From Aspergillus flavus (Eukaryota; Ascomycota; Eurotiomycetes; Eurotiales; Aspergillaceae), in the NCBI RefSeq assembly GCF_009017415.1, contig NC_092409.1, positions 3,162,001 through 3,226,000 on the forward strand: 64,000 nucleotides of DNA, read 5' to 3'. Shown piece by piece: positions 22,353-33,019 of the stretch (positions are counted from its first letter, which is position 1; each line of letters opens with the position of its first letter). A model generated the notes under the pieces. The model was given only the letters and a program-made list of their open reading frames with translations, did no database searches and was not told the origin of the DNA. Both the position numbers and the translations under genes were made by a program.

Positions 22353-23261
22353 TTAAATATGGCCCCCCTCCCTTGGATACTGATAGATATCATGAACACC
22401 ATAACCGCTGTCCAAGTCATCCTCATCCTCATCCTCATCCTCATCACCTGAAGAATCAACATCTGTCAGCTTCTGCCCATTCACATCCTCCACCCAAGTC
22501 TCATAATAATCATAATACGGAATCAAACCGGGCCTCCCAATAGCCGGATATCTTTCTTCAAACTCCACTACATCCCACGAACGCGAAAACGGCCAAATCC
22601 CACAAATCTTCAAACGGACCCAACCCACATTATAAGGCTCGTGCCGGTACCCCTTATCAGGAAAATAGCGATCAATCAAGATCACATATCCCGTTTTTTT
22701 GGTGATCCAATTTTTGTTTTCGAGGCAAGGCTCTGGACTCGCCAGAATAGATTGAAGGGCATGGCCATCGATCATTAAGCAAAAGGCTGACCGTGGAGTG
22801 CTACGATGATTGTAGTCTGGATGTCGTTCTACCCAGTCTTGGAACAGTTGCCGGACTTTAACAGGCGAAGCCCCCTCTAGCAATCGTTGATCATCAATAA
22901 TGACGTTTTTACAGCCCTCCCAGACGATCTCGGCTGGTTCAGGGTCATCGTCATATCTTATAGCGCAGTGGATATAGCGATTGAGTTTGGCAAGGGCCTG
23001 GTTCCAGTCCTCGTCGGAACTGTATGCTGTCCGGTAGATGAAATATCCCCACGGCCAACCATGGCCCCAGTGTACGGATCTCTTGAGGAACTGCCTTGAA
23101 AGAGTCCTGCCCCACCATGGCTGACTTTCAAGGCGATCATAGAATTTCACTATCCCTTGGTCTGGCGAAAAGTCGGATAAAGCCCATGGTTCAGACCAGG
23201 ATTTGTGGTAGAAGAATCCGTTGTACGAATCAGGTGAGAATGGTCTGGTTTGGTCTGACAT
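22353..23261 (-). CDS. Uncharacterised fungal protein, Trp/Tyr-rich, acidic tail
   Basis: Single exon, 302 residues, start MSDQTRPFSPDSYNGFFYHK. I do not recognise the family. It is soluble, with no signal peptide or membrane segment, and strikingly aromatic (WWGRTLSRQFLKRSVHWGHG). The middle contains VIIDDQRLLEGASPVKVRQL. Near the end is a simple acidic tract of Asp/Glu coded by TCATCC-type repeats on the plus strand (22419-22445), then a short tail ending REGGHI. It lies head to head with the hydrolase gene at 23447, fewer than 190 bases away, so the two may share a promoter. It is probably a real gene, given its length and steady codon use. Confidence 0.7.
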   Translation of the reverse strand: MSDQTRPFSPDSYNGFFYHKSWSEPWALSDFSPDQGIVKFYDRLESQPWWGRTLSRQFLKRSVHWGHGWPWGYFIYRTAYSSDEDWNQALAKLNRYIHCAIRYDDDPEPAEIVWEGCKNVIIDDQRLLEGASPVKVRQLFQDWVERHPDYNHRSTPRSAFCLMIDGHALQSILASPEPCLENKNWITKKTGYVILIDRYFPDKGYRHEPYNVGWVRLKICGIWPFSRSWDVVEFEERYPAIGRPGLIPYYDYYETWVEDVNGQKLTDVDSSGDEDEDEDEDDLDSGYGVHDIYQYPREGGHI

Positions 23262-23446
23262 GGTGCAAGGAGGCCGATGTCTGCTGGTTTGAATTCTGCG
23301 CGTCTATGTAAAGCTTTTAATTTTTAATTAAGAATGCTTGGGACTTAAATCTAGGCGGGGTAACCTACGGCAACCACATCGTACCCGGCTTAGTGAATTA
23401 TATGGTCATGGCTCAGGCTGCGTTGAATATTCTGCATATCAAAACA

Positions 23447-24298
23447 ATGGATTTTCCTGAGCCTCACATTTACTTACCGCGAAGTTCGCACACGCACACA
23501 GCCATCTTGCTTCATGGCCGCGGGAGTAATGGACCTGAGTTCGCCGAAGAGCTCTTTTCCTCCATGACCTCCAAGGGCCACAATTTGGCCTCTTGCCTCC
23601 CGAACTGGCGTTGGGTATTTCCCACCTCTCGCGATCGTTGGAGTGACAGGTTCCAGGAAGAAATGTGTGCCTGGTTCGACGCATACTCCTTGGACGACAT
23701 CCATGAACAACAGGATCTGCAGATTGCCGGTTTGAGGGAGTCGGTCACGCATATCCTGGGCATCCTGAGCCACGAAATAGGAATTCTCGGGGGGGATACC
23801 AGCCATGTTTATCTAGGAGGTATCAGTCAGGGGATGGCAACCGCCTTGTGGACCTTGTTCTGTGCCACCAACCAGGTCCATCAGCCACTTGGTGGCTTTG
23901 TGGGGTTTTGCGGCTGGTTGCCATTTGCACGACAGGTAGAAGATCTGGTTCAAGGATCACAGGGAAGCTGTGCTGTTGACGCTTCCAGCAAACAACTGAT
24001 ACAACGTTCGGTAGCTGGTTTCTTTCTCAATACTATCTCCGGTACTGAGATATCGCAAACACATGAAACCATCGATATCTCGATCTTATCAACGCCTGTG
24101 TTTTTGAGCCACGGAAGCGATGATGCGTGGGTGCCCGTGGACCTGGGTCGACAAGCAGCTCGAGTCTTACAGCAGATTCAAATCCCTGTTCAGTGGCATG
24201 GGTTCATCGGGGCGGAGGGCGACGGTCATTGGGTCAAAGAGCCCGAGGGGTTTGATCAGATTCTTCACTTTCTCGAGGAATGCTGCAGTCACACTTAA
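23447..24298 (+). CDS. Alpha/beta hydrolase of the acyl-protein thioesterase / carboxylesterase family
   Basis: Single exon; 283 residues from the ATG at 23447, which has a good A at -3. In-frame ATGs at 23402 and 23408 would extend it by 13-15 residues. The family cleaves acyl thioesters or esters. Seen: the oxyanion-loop HGRGSNGPEF near residue 23, the nucleophile elbow GGISQGMA, the acid in SHGSDDAWVP and the catalytic His in EGDGHWVKEPEG. The order Ser-Asp-His and the spacing fit the LYPLA/APT fold, with an insertion before the Asp. The protein lacks a signal peptide, so it is likely cytosolic. The substrate is unknown. It is divergent from the unknown gene at 22353-23261. Confidence 0.85.
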   Translation: MDFPEPHIYLPRSSHTHTAILLHGRGSNGPEFAEELFSSMTSKGHNLASCLPNWRWVFPTSRDRWSDRFQEEMCAWFDAYSLDDIHEQQDLQIAGLRESVTHILGILSHEIGILGGDTSHVYLGGISQGMATALWTLFCATNQVHQPLGGFVGFCGWLPFARQVEDLVQGSQGSCAVDASSKQLIQRSVAGFFLNTISGTEISQTHETIDISILSTPVFLSHGSDDAWVPVDLGRQAARVLQQIQIPVQWHGFIGAEGDGHWVKEPEGFDQILHFLEECCSHT

Positions 24299-25134
24299 TC
24301 AAGACGCCACTTGTGCGACTCGACATGCTACATGGTCCTTTATAGACATAAGAGGACGAAGTGAGAACACCACTACATGCCAGTGATACAAGAAGTCTGT
24401 ATAGATGTAACACATTATGTTTAGGCATTCTGGGCCACTCGTGATAGCTTCGAGGCTTAAGTTCCTCTTTCAATCGTCAGGTTAGCGTTGCTGTACTAGC
24501 AATGTCAATGAAGGCTGCAGTTATACAGATCCCAGCTGTATAAAAAATAGTGATGGGCTTCATAGAATACCAGGATGCCACATGGGAGACCAACTGCATT
24601 TCGTAAAAGAAAGCATTTCCCAGTCTCCAAAATGCGAACTTCTTCTCGGGACGAATAAATCACATATGCATACAAAAACGAACGTCGATTCCACTCCAAA
24701 AACTTCTAGATCGCCATTCACCAAATGGCCCATAGAAACCCCACTTGCATGAGAAAAACTCCCCTAGCGCCTCTCCTAGTCCGCAAAGCACCTGAATATT
24801 AGTACACATTAGTTAAACACAGATCCGTGGGAGGGACCGGCTATCCATCCGTAAGGAAATGAATTGGCCACGCTGATTGGTGGGGAGGCACTGTCGATCT
24901 CGGAGATTGGCCTCACGAGTCACGGCACGACGAGCGTCAGGTGCCGGATTTCCGATGCAATTACTAGGAAGAGTAAAAGTTTTGCGACGATGGGAGGATA
25001 CTGGAGAAGGGAGTTCGCTCCGTCGGGATTGTCACGGATCAGATCGAAGACGGCTTGTGAGAGTTTTACTAGTCATTGTGCCGTTGATTTTTTATGTACA
25101 TAATTAATCATTTTTGAGAGGTGTCAGCCCACCT

Positions 25135-25232
25135 TACCGGAGTAGATACACGTCATGGGGCTGAAATACGTTCATACTTCATCCATGGATGTCAATATCT
25201 GCGGAGTGATGACCCTGTATCTTACTCCGGTA
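25135..25232. repeat. Inverted repeat with 16/17-base arms
   Basis: The left arm TACCGGAGTAGATACA (25135-25150) and right arm TGTATCTTACTCCGGTA (25216-25232) are complementary except for one extra base. They are separated by 65 bases. I see no clear target-site duplication and no coding content inside. Confidence 0.6.
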
Positions 25233-27250
25233 TAGATAAGACGCAAGGCATTTTGGTAGGCAGGGATGGATACATCATGCGTTTTTGTTGACTTCCATAA
25301 GACATCGGCCTCCTTGGAACGGACGGCCAGGCCTTCGGATACAGTTTAGGGTAGATGTTGGGTTTACAGGGCAGGTAGCGCCCGCCCGCGTCCAGCTCCA
25401 ATAACCTAGAAGGGTTTGTCGTCGGATTCCCAATTTAAGGTCATCCTGGTAGCTACGGAGTTAACTAACTCGTCACTCTCGATAATATAATATATCACCG
25501 ACAAGACTTAGCGGACTAGTTGCTACCAAATATACCCAAGGATGATATGAGATAAAGCTCGTGAAATAGAGATCTGATGATTTTGCTGAGATGATATAAA
25601 CAGTGATATTTCCCGTCAGAGCCGTTTATTATCGCCAAGCCCATACCCTTTAATTAGTCGAGATTGTGGGGCCCTTGGGTGTCGCTAACAGCACGGACAA
25701 TTTCTGTGATGTATGTATGCATATTCCGTATGTACAAGCCCATCACAACTATGGCTTCATTTTTTACTTGTGGATCGTGGCGTGCTTTATCCAGCTCTGT
25801 GCTAGGTGCGATGCGGATGCAGCTGTAAGTCTCTTCTACCTGCTAGTGATGTCCAGAAGTTGTCGCCAAGTAGAACCTGCCTTGGAGTACCAAGTCATTG
25901 AGGGAACGTTCAGGAACGAAAGAGATCAAGATGAATAATGATGACAAGGACCAAGGCGAACATGACTAATAGAGCGGAGCGAATGAGTCACACCATGCGA
26001 GCGGGAAAGCATAAGCGACAACAACGAAGAGCTGTAAATTATCAAGAATAAAATAAATCATAGAAAAAGAAAGCTCCAGAACCTTTTGAAAACCTAACTC
26101 GTAATTCCGAAGAAAAAAGCTGTGTGCCCCCAATAAAAAAGTGCGTGTGCGTATGTTGTGGTACCGAGTACAGAGGGCCAACAGATGGACTGATTTAATC
26201 TACGGCTTACGGAGCATGATTTTTTTTTTTCTTCCAATTTTTCGCTGTTCGGGGTTCGTACGGAAGACCGCGGATGCAGGAGAGTCCTTGATCCGTTCCA
26301 ACCAAGAACCAGCCAGCCAGCCAAGACAGGATCGTCGGTTAGGTTGTCAGATGAGAACACACGGTCACAGGGCAGGAAATGATTAATGAGTCCGTCCATG
26401 TCAACGTGCAAGGCCCACTTAGTGACTTGGTGGATCCCCATTCCCATCCGAGGGATCAATGTATTGATGACCGCATTGGCACTGGTAGAGATCGACGTTT
26501 GATTGTAATCTATCGTATTTAGTAATACGTACTTCCGTCCTCCGTACCGCCTTGTGGTTGTGTACTCCAGCCCTCACCATCTCATTTGTTAGCCGTCACA
26601 TCGGCTGCGTCCTTGGCTGCCGTTCACGGGATAACAATACGATCTGGCACATAAGCAGCGAGGATGATAAGATTTCTCGATTATACCTAAAGAATGACGT
26701 CCCGTCATTACCAAGAGCTCTCAGCCCCTCATTAATAACCAACTTAACAACAATGGAGTTTCTGTACGGTGCCCGTTATAGAAAATGAGAACGGCGGTGG
26801 GTTAGTGCGACGCTGCCTGCATTAGAGCGTCATACTACACCTTCATAAACAGATCAGCCCATAAGGCTTTGACACAACTAGGTATGTATAGTCCTCCAAT
26901 AAGCAACATGATGTGCCTCTCAGCTGGTCCAATAGCACGTATGCTCCGGCTAAGTCGCCGATTGTGTGAAGTGACGCCTTCTTATGTAGGAATACGCGAG
27001 GGGCATGTTGTGATAATGGTATGTTGATTGATCTTCATGCAGAAGAGGGGTATACAAGTCTCGGCCCCAGTTTCGCTTTGGATACCTAGTCAAGCAATTT
27101 GACTGGTTGTGGGCTGATCGTCGTGTACAAAGAGAGTTCAGCCATTAAGCTTGGTAAAGATATGAGATTGCATAAATTTGGAAAATGCATGGTCATCTGT
27201 GCTGTTGTGCGAGAGAAAGGTATACGAGGGGTAAGTAAGGGTAAATATAC

Positions 27251-27264
27251 CTACTCCGGAGTAG
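27251..27264. repeat. Perfect palindrome CTACTCCGGAGTAG
   Basis: A 14-base perfect palindrome built from the CTACTCCG motif that recurs in spacers of this window. It could be a dimeric transcription-factor site (CGG-type) or a repeat remnant. Confidence 0.5.
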
Positions 27265-28273
27265 TGATATGTCTTTCCCTAGTAGTATGCACTTCCCCAT
27301 CCTTAGGGCACCCCCACAAATCCCTGTATGCAGGAAAGGTGGATGGTCGCGCTTATGTTATCGTGCACGTTGTTTGATCTTTAGAAGGCAACGGCGGTAA
27401 CTGATGGAATCTAGGATAGGAATGTTACTGTATTCCTGTTTTCACTGCCTCACCGCACCTCCTTGGGGGCCACAGAGATTAACAAACAAGCGTTACGCTG
27501 GCAAAGCAGGCCGCTCGTGGTATGTACTCAGCCTTGTCCTGCCGAGATCAACTGGTTTATACGACATTCCAGCTGCCTAACATGAGAGAGGAAAATGAAA
27601 AATAGAAATAAAAGCAATACAATACAGAATATAACCAACATAAATATAAATATGAAAACAAAGAAAAAGCCGTGGGGACAAGGTCACGACTCACAACATT
27701 CTTTGTCAGGTGACTGGTCCGAAGCTAAGATCGTTTCAACGTTATTGCTACTGACAATAACGACATTTCGACTCAGTAATTATAGGGCTTTCACTACTTT
27801 GTACGAGCTTGGTTGCACATATGTTATCGAGATCATTTGTTACTTTTTTGGTTCTTTGTTGAGAGATTGTCTCTTATAAATTGTAATAATGTGTAAGACT
27901 ATGGTTAGCATGGTTGTCTAGATAGACACCCGAGAAGTAGTGCCTAACCCATAGACTACGGGCTCTAGGCCAGGCGCTAACCAGCCGGTACCTTGGGATG
28001 AGGTCATATTTTTTCCTCTCTTTCACGGCACAGTGGGAAGAAGCCGGTAGCTCCGAGCATCCGAGAGAGCCATGCCAAGGGAATTTTTTTTTCCTCCTTC
28101 CCACTCCCAATTATTACGTCGCATCAACACCCTTAATCCTTGGCCGGTCTAACATGTACTTTTTGGGAGTTGTCCATTAGCGCATCTGATTTCCGTGAAG
28201 GGCCTACAAAATACTACTCCGTAAGTTTGGATGATCTTCTAGTTTTGTATACTTCTGTAATTTACATCCGTAA

Positions 28274-28320
28274 TTCCTTTTCCTTTCCTTTCCTTTTCTT
28301 TTATTTATTTTATTTTATTA
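28274..28320 (+). repeat. CCTTT-type pyrimidine tract
   Basis: An imperfect simple repeat, with TTTCC and CTTTT units grading into TTTTA units, about 47 bases long and nearly free of G. Confidence 0.7.
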
Positions 28321-28434
28321 GAGATCCAGACTTTGATTGCTGTCAACCTAACCTACTTTGTCTACTATGACACCAACGGTTCCATACCACTGAGAGGCAA
28401 GTCATGATGACGATGGATTCAGATCCTAGGGAAT

Positions 28435-28450
28435 GACGGTATATACCGTC
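28435..28450. repeat. Perfect 16-base palindrome
   Basis: GACGGTATATACCGTC reads the same on both strands. It lies in the gene-free interval, about 700 bases upstream of the Ytp1-like gene. Function unknown. Confidence 0.6.
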
Positions 28451-29146
28451 TCATCTAGGGAGAAAATCAACCGGAACGGAGTGTATCAACAAGATTATAA
28501 CAGTATCACCAAACACCGGGAGGATTATGATTACAAGCTTTGACACCACAAAAAAAAAATGAGAACATCGGACATCCATGTCCTTGTTAGCTCGGCGCCT
28601 AGCGTGAAGCGTGTTCCCAAGACTCCACTTTCGGCACACGGAGCTTTGGGGAGCTTCAATCAATCAGTGACTTTCTTGTTTCCACGGCCCTGTCGGCCTC
28701 TTATCCCCGCCGCTCCGAAAGAACCGCGAGAGCTCCAGCAAGACAGGCAATACTAAATAAATCATGAATAAGAATTAATAAGATTGGCACGGTTCTGTGG
28801 TACCCGCTTCTATGTGGTCTGTTGGATTCCATATAATCCTCCTGCATTCTCCCTGCTGTTCCACCTCTTCCAGTCACCCTCCATAGTTCAGCCCTATACT
28901 CCCCTCTAGTGTGTGATTGCGCCTTCACAAGCTGGCGCACCACCCGCCATAAAAGTGAACCATACATAGTACCTATTACTGGTCGCGCCCAGTGCCTATA
29001 CAGCTCTTTACCTATCAAACAAAAATTCCGGAGCTCTAGGTACCGCGATCGGGGTTCCCGGGCCATCCGCTTTGCGACAAGATTCGCACTCAGCTGTCCT
29101 CGCCTTTGTGTTCGCTTTATAATCTAATACTACAAATTTCGCACAC

Positions 29147-31113
29147 ATGTGGCAGAAAGCTTCTCACGCCGCGATCGCGGCTGCCTCTCTATTCGCCTCC
29201 CTCGCCAGTGCTATCCCGCATGGGGATGACCATGCGATGAATATGGACATGGGCATGGGCATGAATAGCACTCAGAAGCAGCCCGAATCGCATGCTGCTG
29301 CAAGCGACGACTCACCTATGAGCTATTTTGCCTACGGAAAGCATTCAAGCACAATAATCGCTCACATAGGCCTTATGGTTCTTGCCTGGTGCTTCATCCT
29401 CCCCGTTGGTAAGAATTCCAGTCTTGTTTTATATTTTTCGTTTATCTTCAGCCACGACTGATAGATCCATAGCTGTTATGTTTAGCGTTGCGCGTTCTCG
29501 ATTTGCACTCCCGTCGCAATTTCTTTTCCTGGTTTTCAACGCTTTGGGCTTGCTTCTAGGGATCATTTACAACAGCCAAACCCCTGATCTATACGAGAAC
29601 AATGCTCATCACAAGATCGGGTGGATCGCGACATGGGTGATTAGCGCGCAAGTTACTATGTCGCTCATATTTGCCTATGCTGGCAGAGGCGAGTCCGATG
29701 CGACTTCGTACGAGCGTGCTGCATTCCTTCCCGTGTCTACCGACGAGATGGCCGAAACCCCGACGCATCCGACCGGAATTCATCATGAGTACCGTTGGTC
29801 CAGAGACAGCGGCCAGGATACAGAGGTCAACTCGGCTTCCCTCCACAGTCGTCCTAGTTCGTCAACTTGCGCATCCCCCTCGGAGGAATATGATACATTC
29901 GTCAAGCCCGAGGCCCAATACCCAGAGCAACCCGCTCAGAGCCGTGGTTGGCTGCACAGCACCTTTGTGAACCGCTTCCTCGCGAGCCGTGTGCCCCGTA
30001 TGGTCTCTAGTCGCGCCCTTCGGATACTTACCATTTTCTATTTGGTAATTGACAGAATCATCTTGCCTTTCGGTTTCATCGCCATCGCTACCGGTGCCGT
30101 AACTTATGGCGGTATCATGGTAAGGAGTTTTGCGCGTCACTTGCTATGTGGACATTGCTAACGAATGAATGATGCTGCAGAGGGGTAGAGAGATCTTCAA
30201 CGGTCTCGCACATTTTATCAAGGGAGGCATCTTCTTTTGGTATGGTTTGCTGACCCTGGGACGATTCATGGGCTGCTGGGCAGATCTCGGATGGGCTTGG
30301 AATGTGAAGCCCTCGAGCGATATTGTTGGCAAGTGGAAGGCCAAGATCCCTACCGGTGAATTTACCGAATCTTTTGTGATCTTCCTCTACGGTGCCAGCA
30401 ACATGTTCCTCGAGCACCTCACCAGTTGGGGCGGCAAATGGTCTGCGACAGATCTCGAGCATGTGTCCATCTCCATTATGTTCTTTGGTGGGGGTTTGTG
30501 TGGTATGCTTTTCGAATCTAAGCGCGTTAAGAGCTGGTTGAACAGCACTGTCGTGCAATACCCCTCGAATCTTCGCAGACATGGCCCATCCGACACGGCT
30601 TGGCAGCTTCCTGACACTCAAGGCGTTTCTCTCAATCCAATGCCTGCCCTGGTGATTCTTCTTTTGGGTAGCATGATGGGATCCCACCACCAATCCAGCA
30701 TGGTTTCCACTATGGTGCACAAGCAGTGGGGTAACCTGTTGGTTGGCTTCTCGTTTGCTAGATGTATGACTTATGTCATCACGTATCTCAAGCCACCAAC
30801 CTCGTATCTGCCTTCTCGTCCTCCCACTGAGATTGTTGCCGCTTTCTGCTTGATCTCCGGTGGCTTGATTTTCATGTTGAGTGTAGGTGTTACCTGACTG
30901 ATGAAAGCATTGAGTCATGCTAACTGTTCTCAGACCCGAAATGTGGTTGATGCCATGGAGTTTTACGAGCTCGATGCGATGTTTATTTTCACTGTCGCTA
31001 TGGGAGTGACCGCTTTCATAATGGCCTGTGAGATTTTGGCTATTGCCATCAAGGCCTGGGCCACCAAGAAAGAAACTCGCCCTCAGCTCCCTCCTTTCCA
31101 GTTCCCAGCTTGA
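29147..31113 (+). CDS. Ytp1-like multi-pass membrane protein with His/Met-rich lumenal segment
   Basis: Exons 29147-29408, 29473-30119, 30181-30882 and 30934-31113; 596 residues. It matches the fungal DUF2427/Ytp1 family, whose biochemical role is not established. It has an N-terminal signal peptide (cleavage about residue 22, after LASLASA), then a short His/Met-rich stretch (HGDDHAMNMDMGMGMN), then repeated membrane segments starting at STIIAHIGLMVLAWCFILPV. The loop after the fourth segment is Ser-rich and acidic. The conserved C-terminal half contains FNGLAHFIKGGIFFWYGLL, GRFMGCWADLGWAW and MGSHHQSSMVSTMVH. The His/Met run resembles copper-binding segments of other fungal proteins; metal binding is inference. 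Exon 2 uses the acceptor CCATAG before 29473, which restores the VAVMFSVARSRFALP motif. Confidence 0.87.
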
Positions 31114-32149
31114 GTTGGAGCACGCCTCGCCGTGTCGCTTTAGGTAGAGGTGCGTGTCCTTCACACGGGACATGGTTAAGACTCTCTACCTGGATGGGTT
31201 TCTCATCGCCCTATTGAAAACCAAAGAATTGAGAAAAAGGAGAAATGGGAAAAGGCATAAGAGACATCGAACATCCTTGTCTTTATTATCGCAGCGATAT
31301 ACCCCCTAAATTATTTGTTTTTGGCCTGGTGTCAGAGCTCAAGCTTACGAGTGGCGGGCATATACCACTGATACCACAGCTTTGTTCTATGATTTTTGAC
31401 GTGCCCCTATGCTAATGAATGATATCCCTGATTGTTAATGTGGTGGAGGCTAATGACTGGTTTGAATTTAATATACATTGCATTGTCTATAATGGTCTTA
31501 ATTGGCTGAGAATCATGAGTTACTTATATATGCACGTGGGGTGAATCTTGACTCTGTAAATCACAATACATGCTTGTACTGTGTACTAGTAGTTTCTTCG
31601 CCTACCGGTATTGCTATGCTTGCATCCAATCTCACGCAGCAGCCAGACATTCTGACCGCCGTGGGTCGGAGTTAAGAAGTAAACGCCGAGCGCCTAAAGC
31701 CTAGCCAGACATTCGGCGTTGGTTCCCGCTTTATTTGCCTGGCGGTCGGCAGATTTCTATGGGTGGTTGCGGTGATGACAGTACCTTGGCAGGGTCGGAA
31801 TATGCAGAGTACATGCTTTCAATCCGCTCGGGATCTGGGTGGATTTCTAAATCATAGCTCAATAACATTGGTACGAATTACTTCTTGGCCTCCAGCTGAC
31901 GTTTTACATACTGGCATTGAAGTATTGACTGGGAGAATGTAACTTATGTATATACCGTATTAATAATGCCGATGAGAAAGTGGGGGAGTGGAGGGGAACT
32001 GCAAAATGGGTATTATTTAAAGAGGGGCCGCAGTGTTCCCTCGGAGCTTGTGATTTCGCAATGTTTATATATTTCGCCAGCATAGTAAGAAACTCTTCCA
32101 AAACTTCTAGTCAACCATTATCTGATTCACCCATTCCAGAAATTTCAAA
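31114..32149. other. Spacer between Ytp1-like and dienelactone hydrolase genes
   Basis: About 1 kb with no coding signal. A 12-base direct repeat AGCCAGACATTC occurs at 31641-31652 and 31703-31714, and an 8-base inverted pair AACGCCGA/TCGGCGTT lies at 31682-31689 and 31713-31720. The last ~150 bases are the promoter of the next gene. Confidence 0.45.
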
Positions 32150-33019
32150 ATGGCTTCTAACCCACCTGGACCTTGCTGCGCCACTGGCTTCAAGCATGAA
32201 GGTAACCCAGTTGGTGAGATCAAGAACGTCAACGGCGGTAAGTTATCCTGCAGCCATACATTCTAAAATCATGAAAGCGCAGGGCCTAATCAACATCTCA
32301 CAGTCGACACCTACATTGTCTACCCCCAGGATAAGAGCACCGAGAAGGTCGTTGTCTTCCTGAGCGATATCTTCGGTATCTATGTCAACGCCCAGCTCCT
32401 CGCTGACGAGTTCGCCGCCAATGGATACACTTGTGTCATTCCCGATCTTTTCCAGGGAGACGCCATCAAGCTCAGCGACATGGAATCTGGAAAAGCCGAC
32501 CTCCCCGCCTGGCTCCCCAACCACCAGCCTAGCCACGTCGACCCCGTCGTCGAGTCTACTGTTAAGTACGTCCGCGAGGAATTGGGCGCTAAGCGTGTCG
32601 CCGGTGTTGGATACTGCTTCGGTGCCAAGTATGTCTGCCGCCACATGAAGGAGGGCAAGATCGACGTTGGTTTCAACGCCCACCCTTCCTTCGTCACCCA
32701 CGAGGAGCTCGGCGCTATCACCGGTCCTCTGTCCATTGCTGCCTCCGGTAAGTTAAAGCCCTGTAGGATTGTTGATACGTATAGCTCTTCGGTACTGACG
32801 TACTTCTCAATAATAGAAATCGATCAGATCTTCACTACCCAGCTCCGCCACGAGTCTGAGGAGACTCTGAAGAAGACTGGCCAGCACTGGCAGATCAACC
32901 TGTTCAGCGGTGTTTCCCACGGTTTCGCTGTCCGCGCGGACCTGAGCAATAAGCACTTCAAGTTCGCCAAGGAACAGGCTTTCTGCCAGGCCATCAACTG
33001 GTTCAGGCAGTACCTGTGA
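32150..33019 (+). CDS. Dienelactone hydrolase family protein
   Basis: Exons 32150-32237, 32304-32747 and 32817-33019; 244 residues. The fold is an alpha/beta hydrolase with Cys as nucleophile. Seen: the N-terminal NPPGPCCATGFKHEGNPVGE common to fungal members, VFLSDIFGIYVNAQLLADEF, the nucleophile elbow GVGYCFGAKYVC, and the His loop GVSHGFAVRADL. The acid residue probably sits in the SIAASEIDQIF segment, which the second intron interrupts. Yeast Aim2 belongs here. Many fungal paralogues have no known substrate, so a role in aromatic-compound breakdown should not be assumed. No signal peptide. Confidence 0.92.

Larger units (their letters stand above)
24299..29146. other. 4.8-kb stretch without recognisable genes
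   Basis: The longest gene-free interval of the window. Reading frames are short and none shows a conserved motif or a plausible spliced model. A slightly GC-richer island at 24850-25080 has a 50-codon minus-strand open stretch without a start codon. TACTCCG/CGGAGTA-type motifs recur (25135, 25223, 25435, 27251, 28216). It holds an inverted repeat, two perfect palindromes and a pyrimidine tract, listed separately. The last few hundred bases should contain the promoter and leader of the Ytp1-like gene. It could be decayed mobile DNA or a large regulatory region; the sequence does not decide. Confidence 0.5.
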
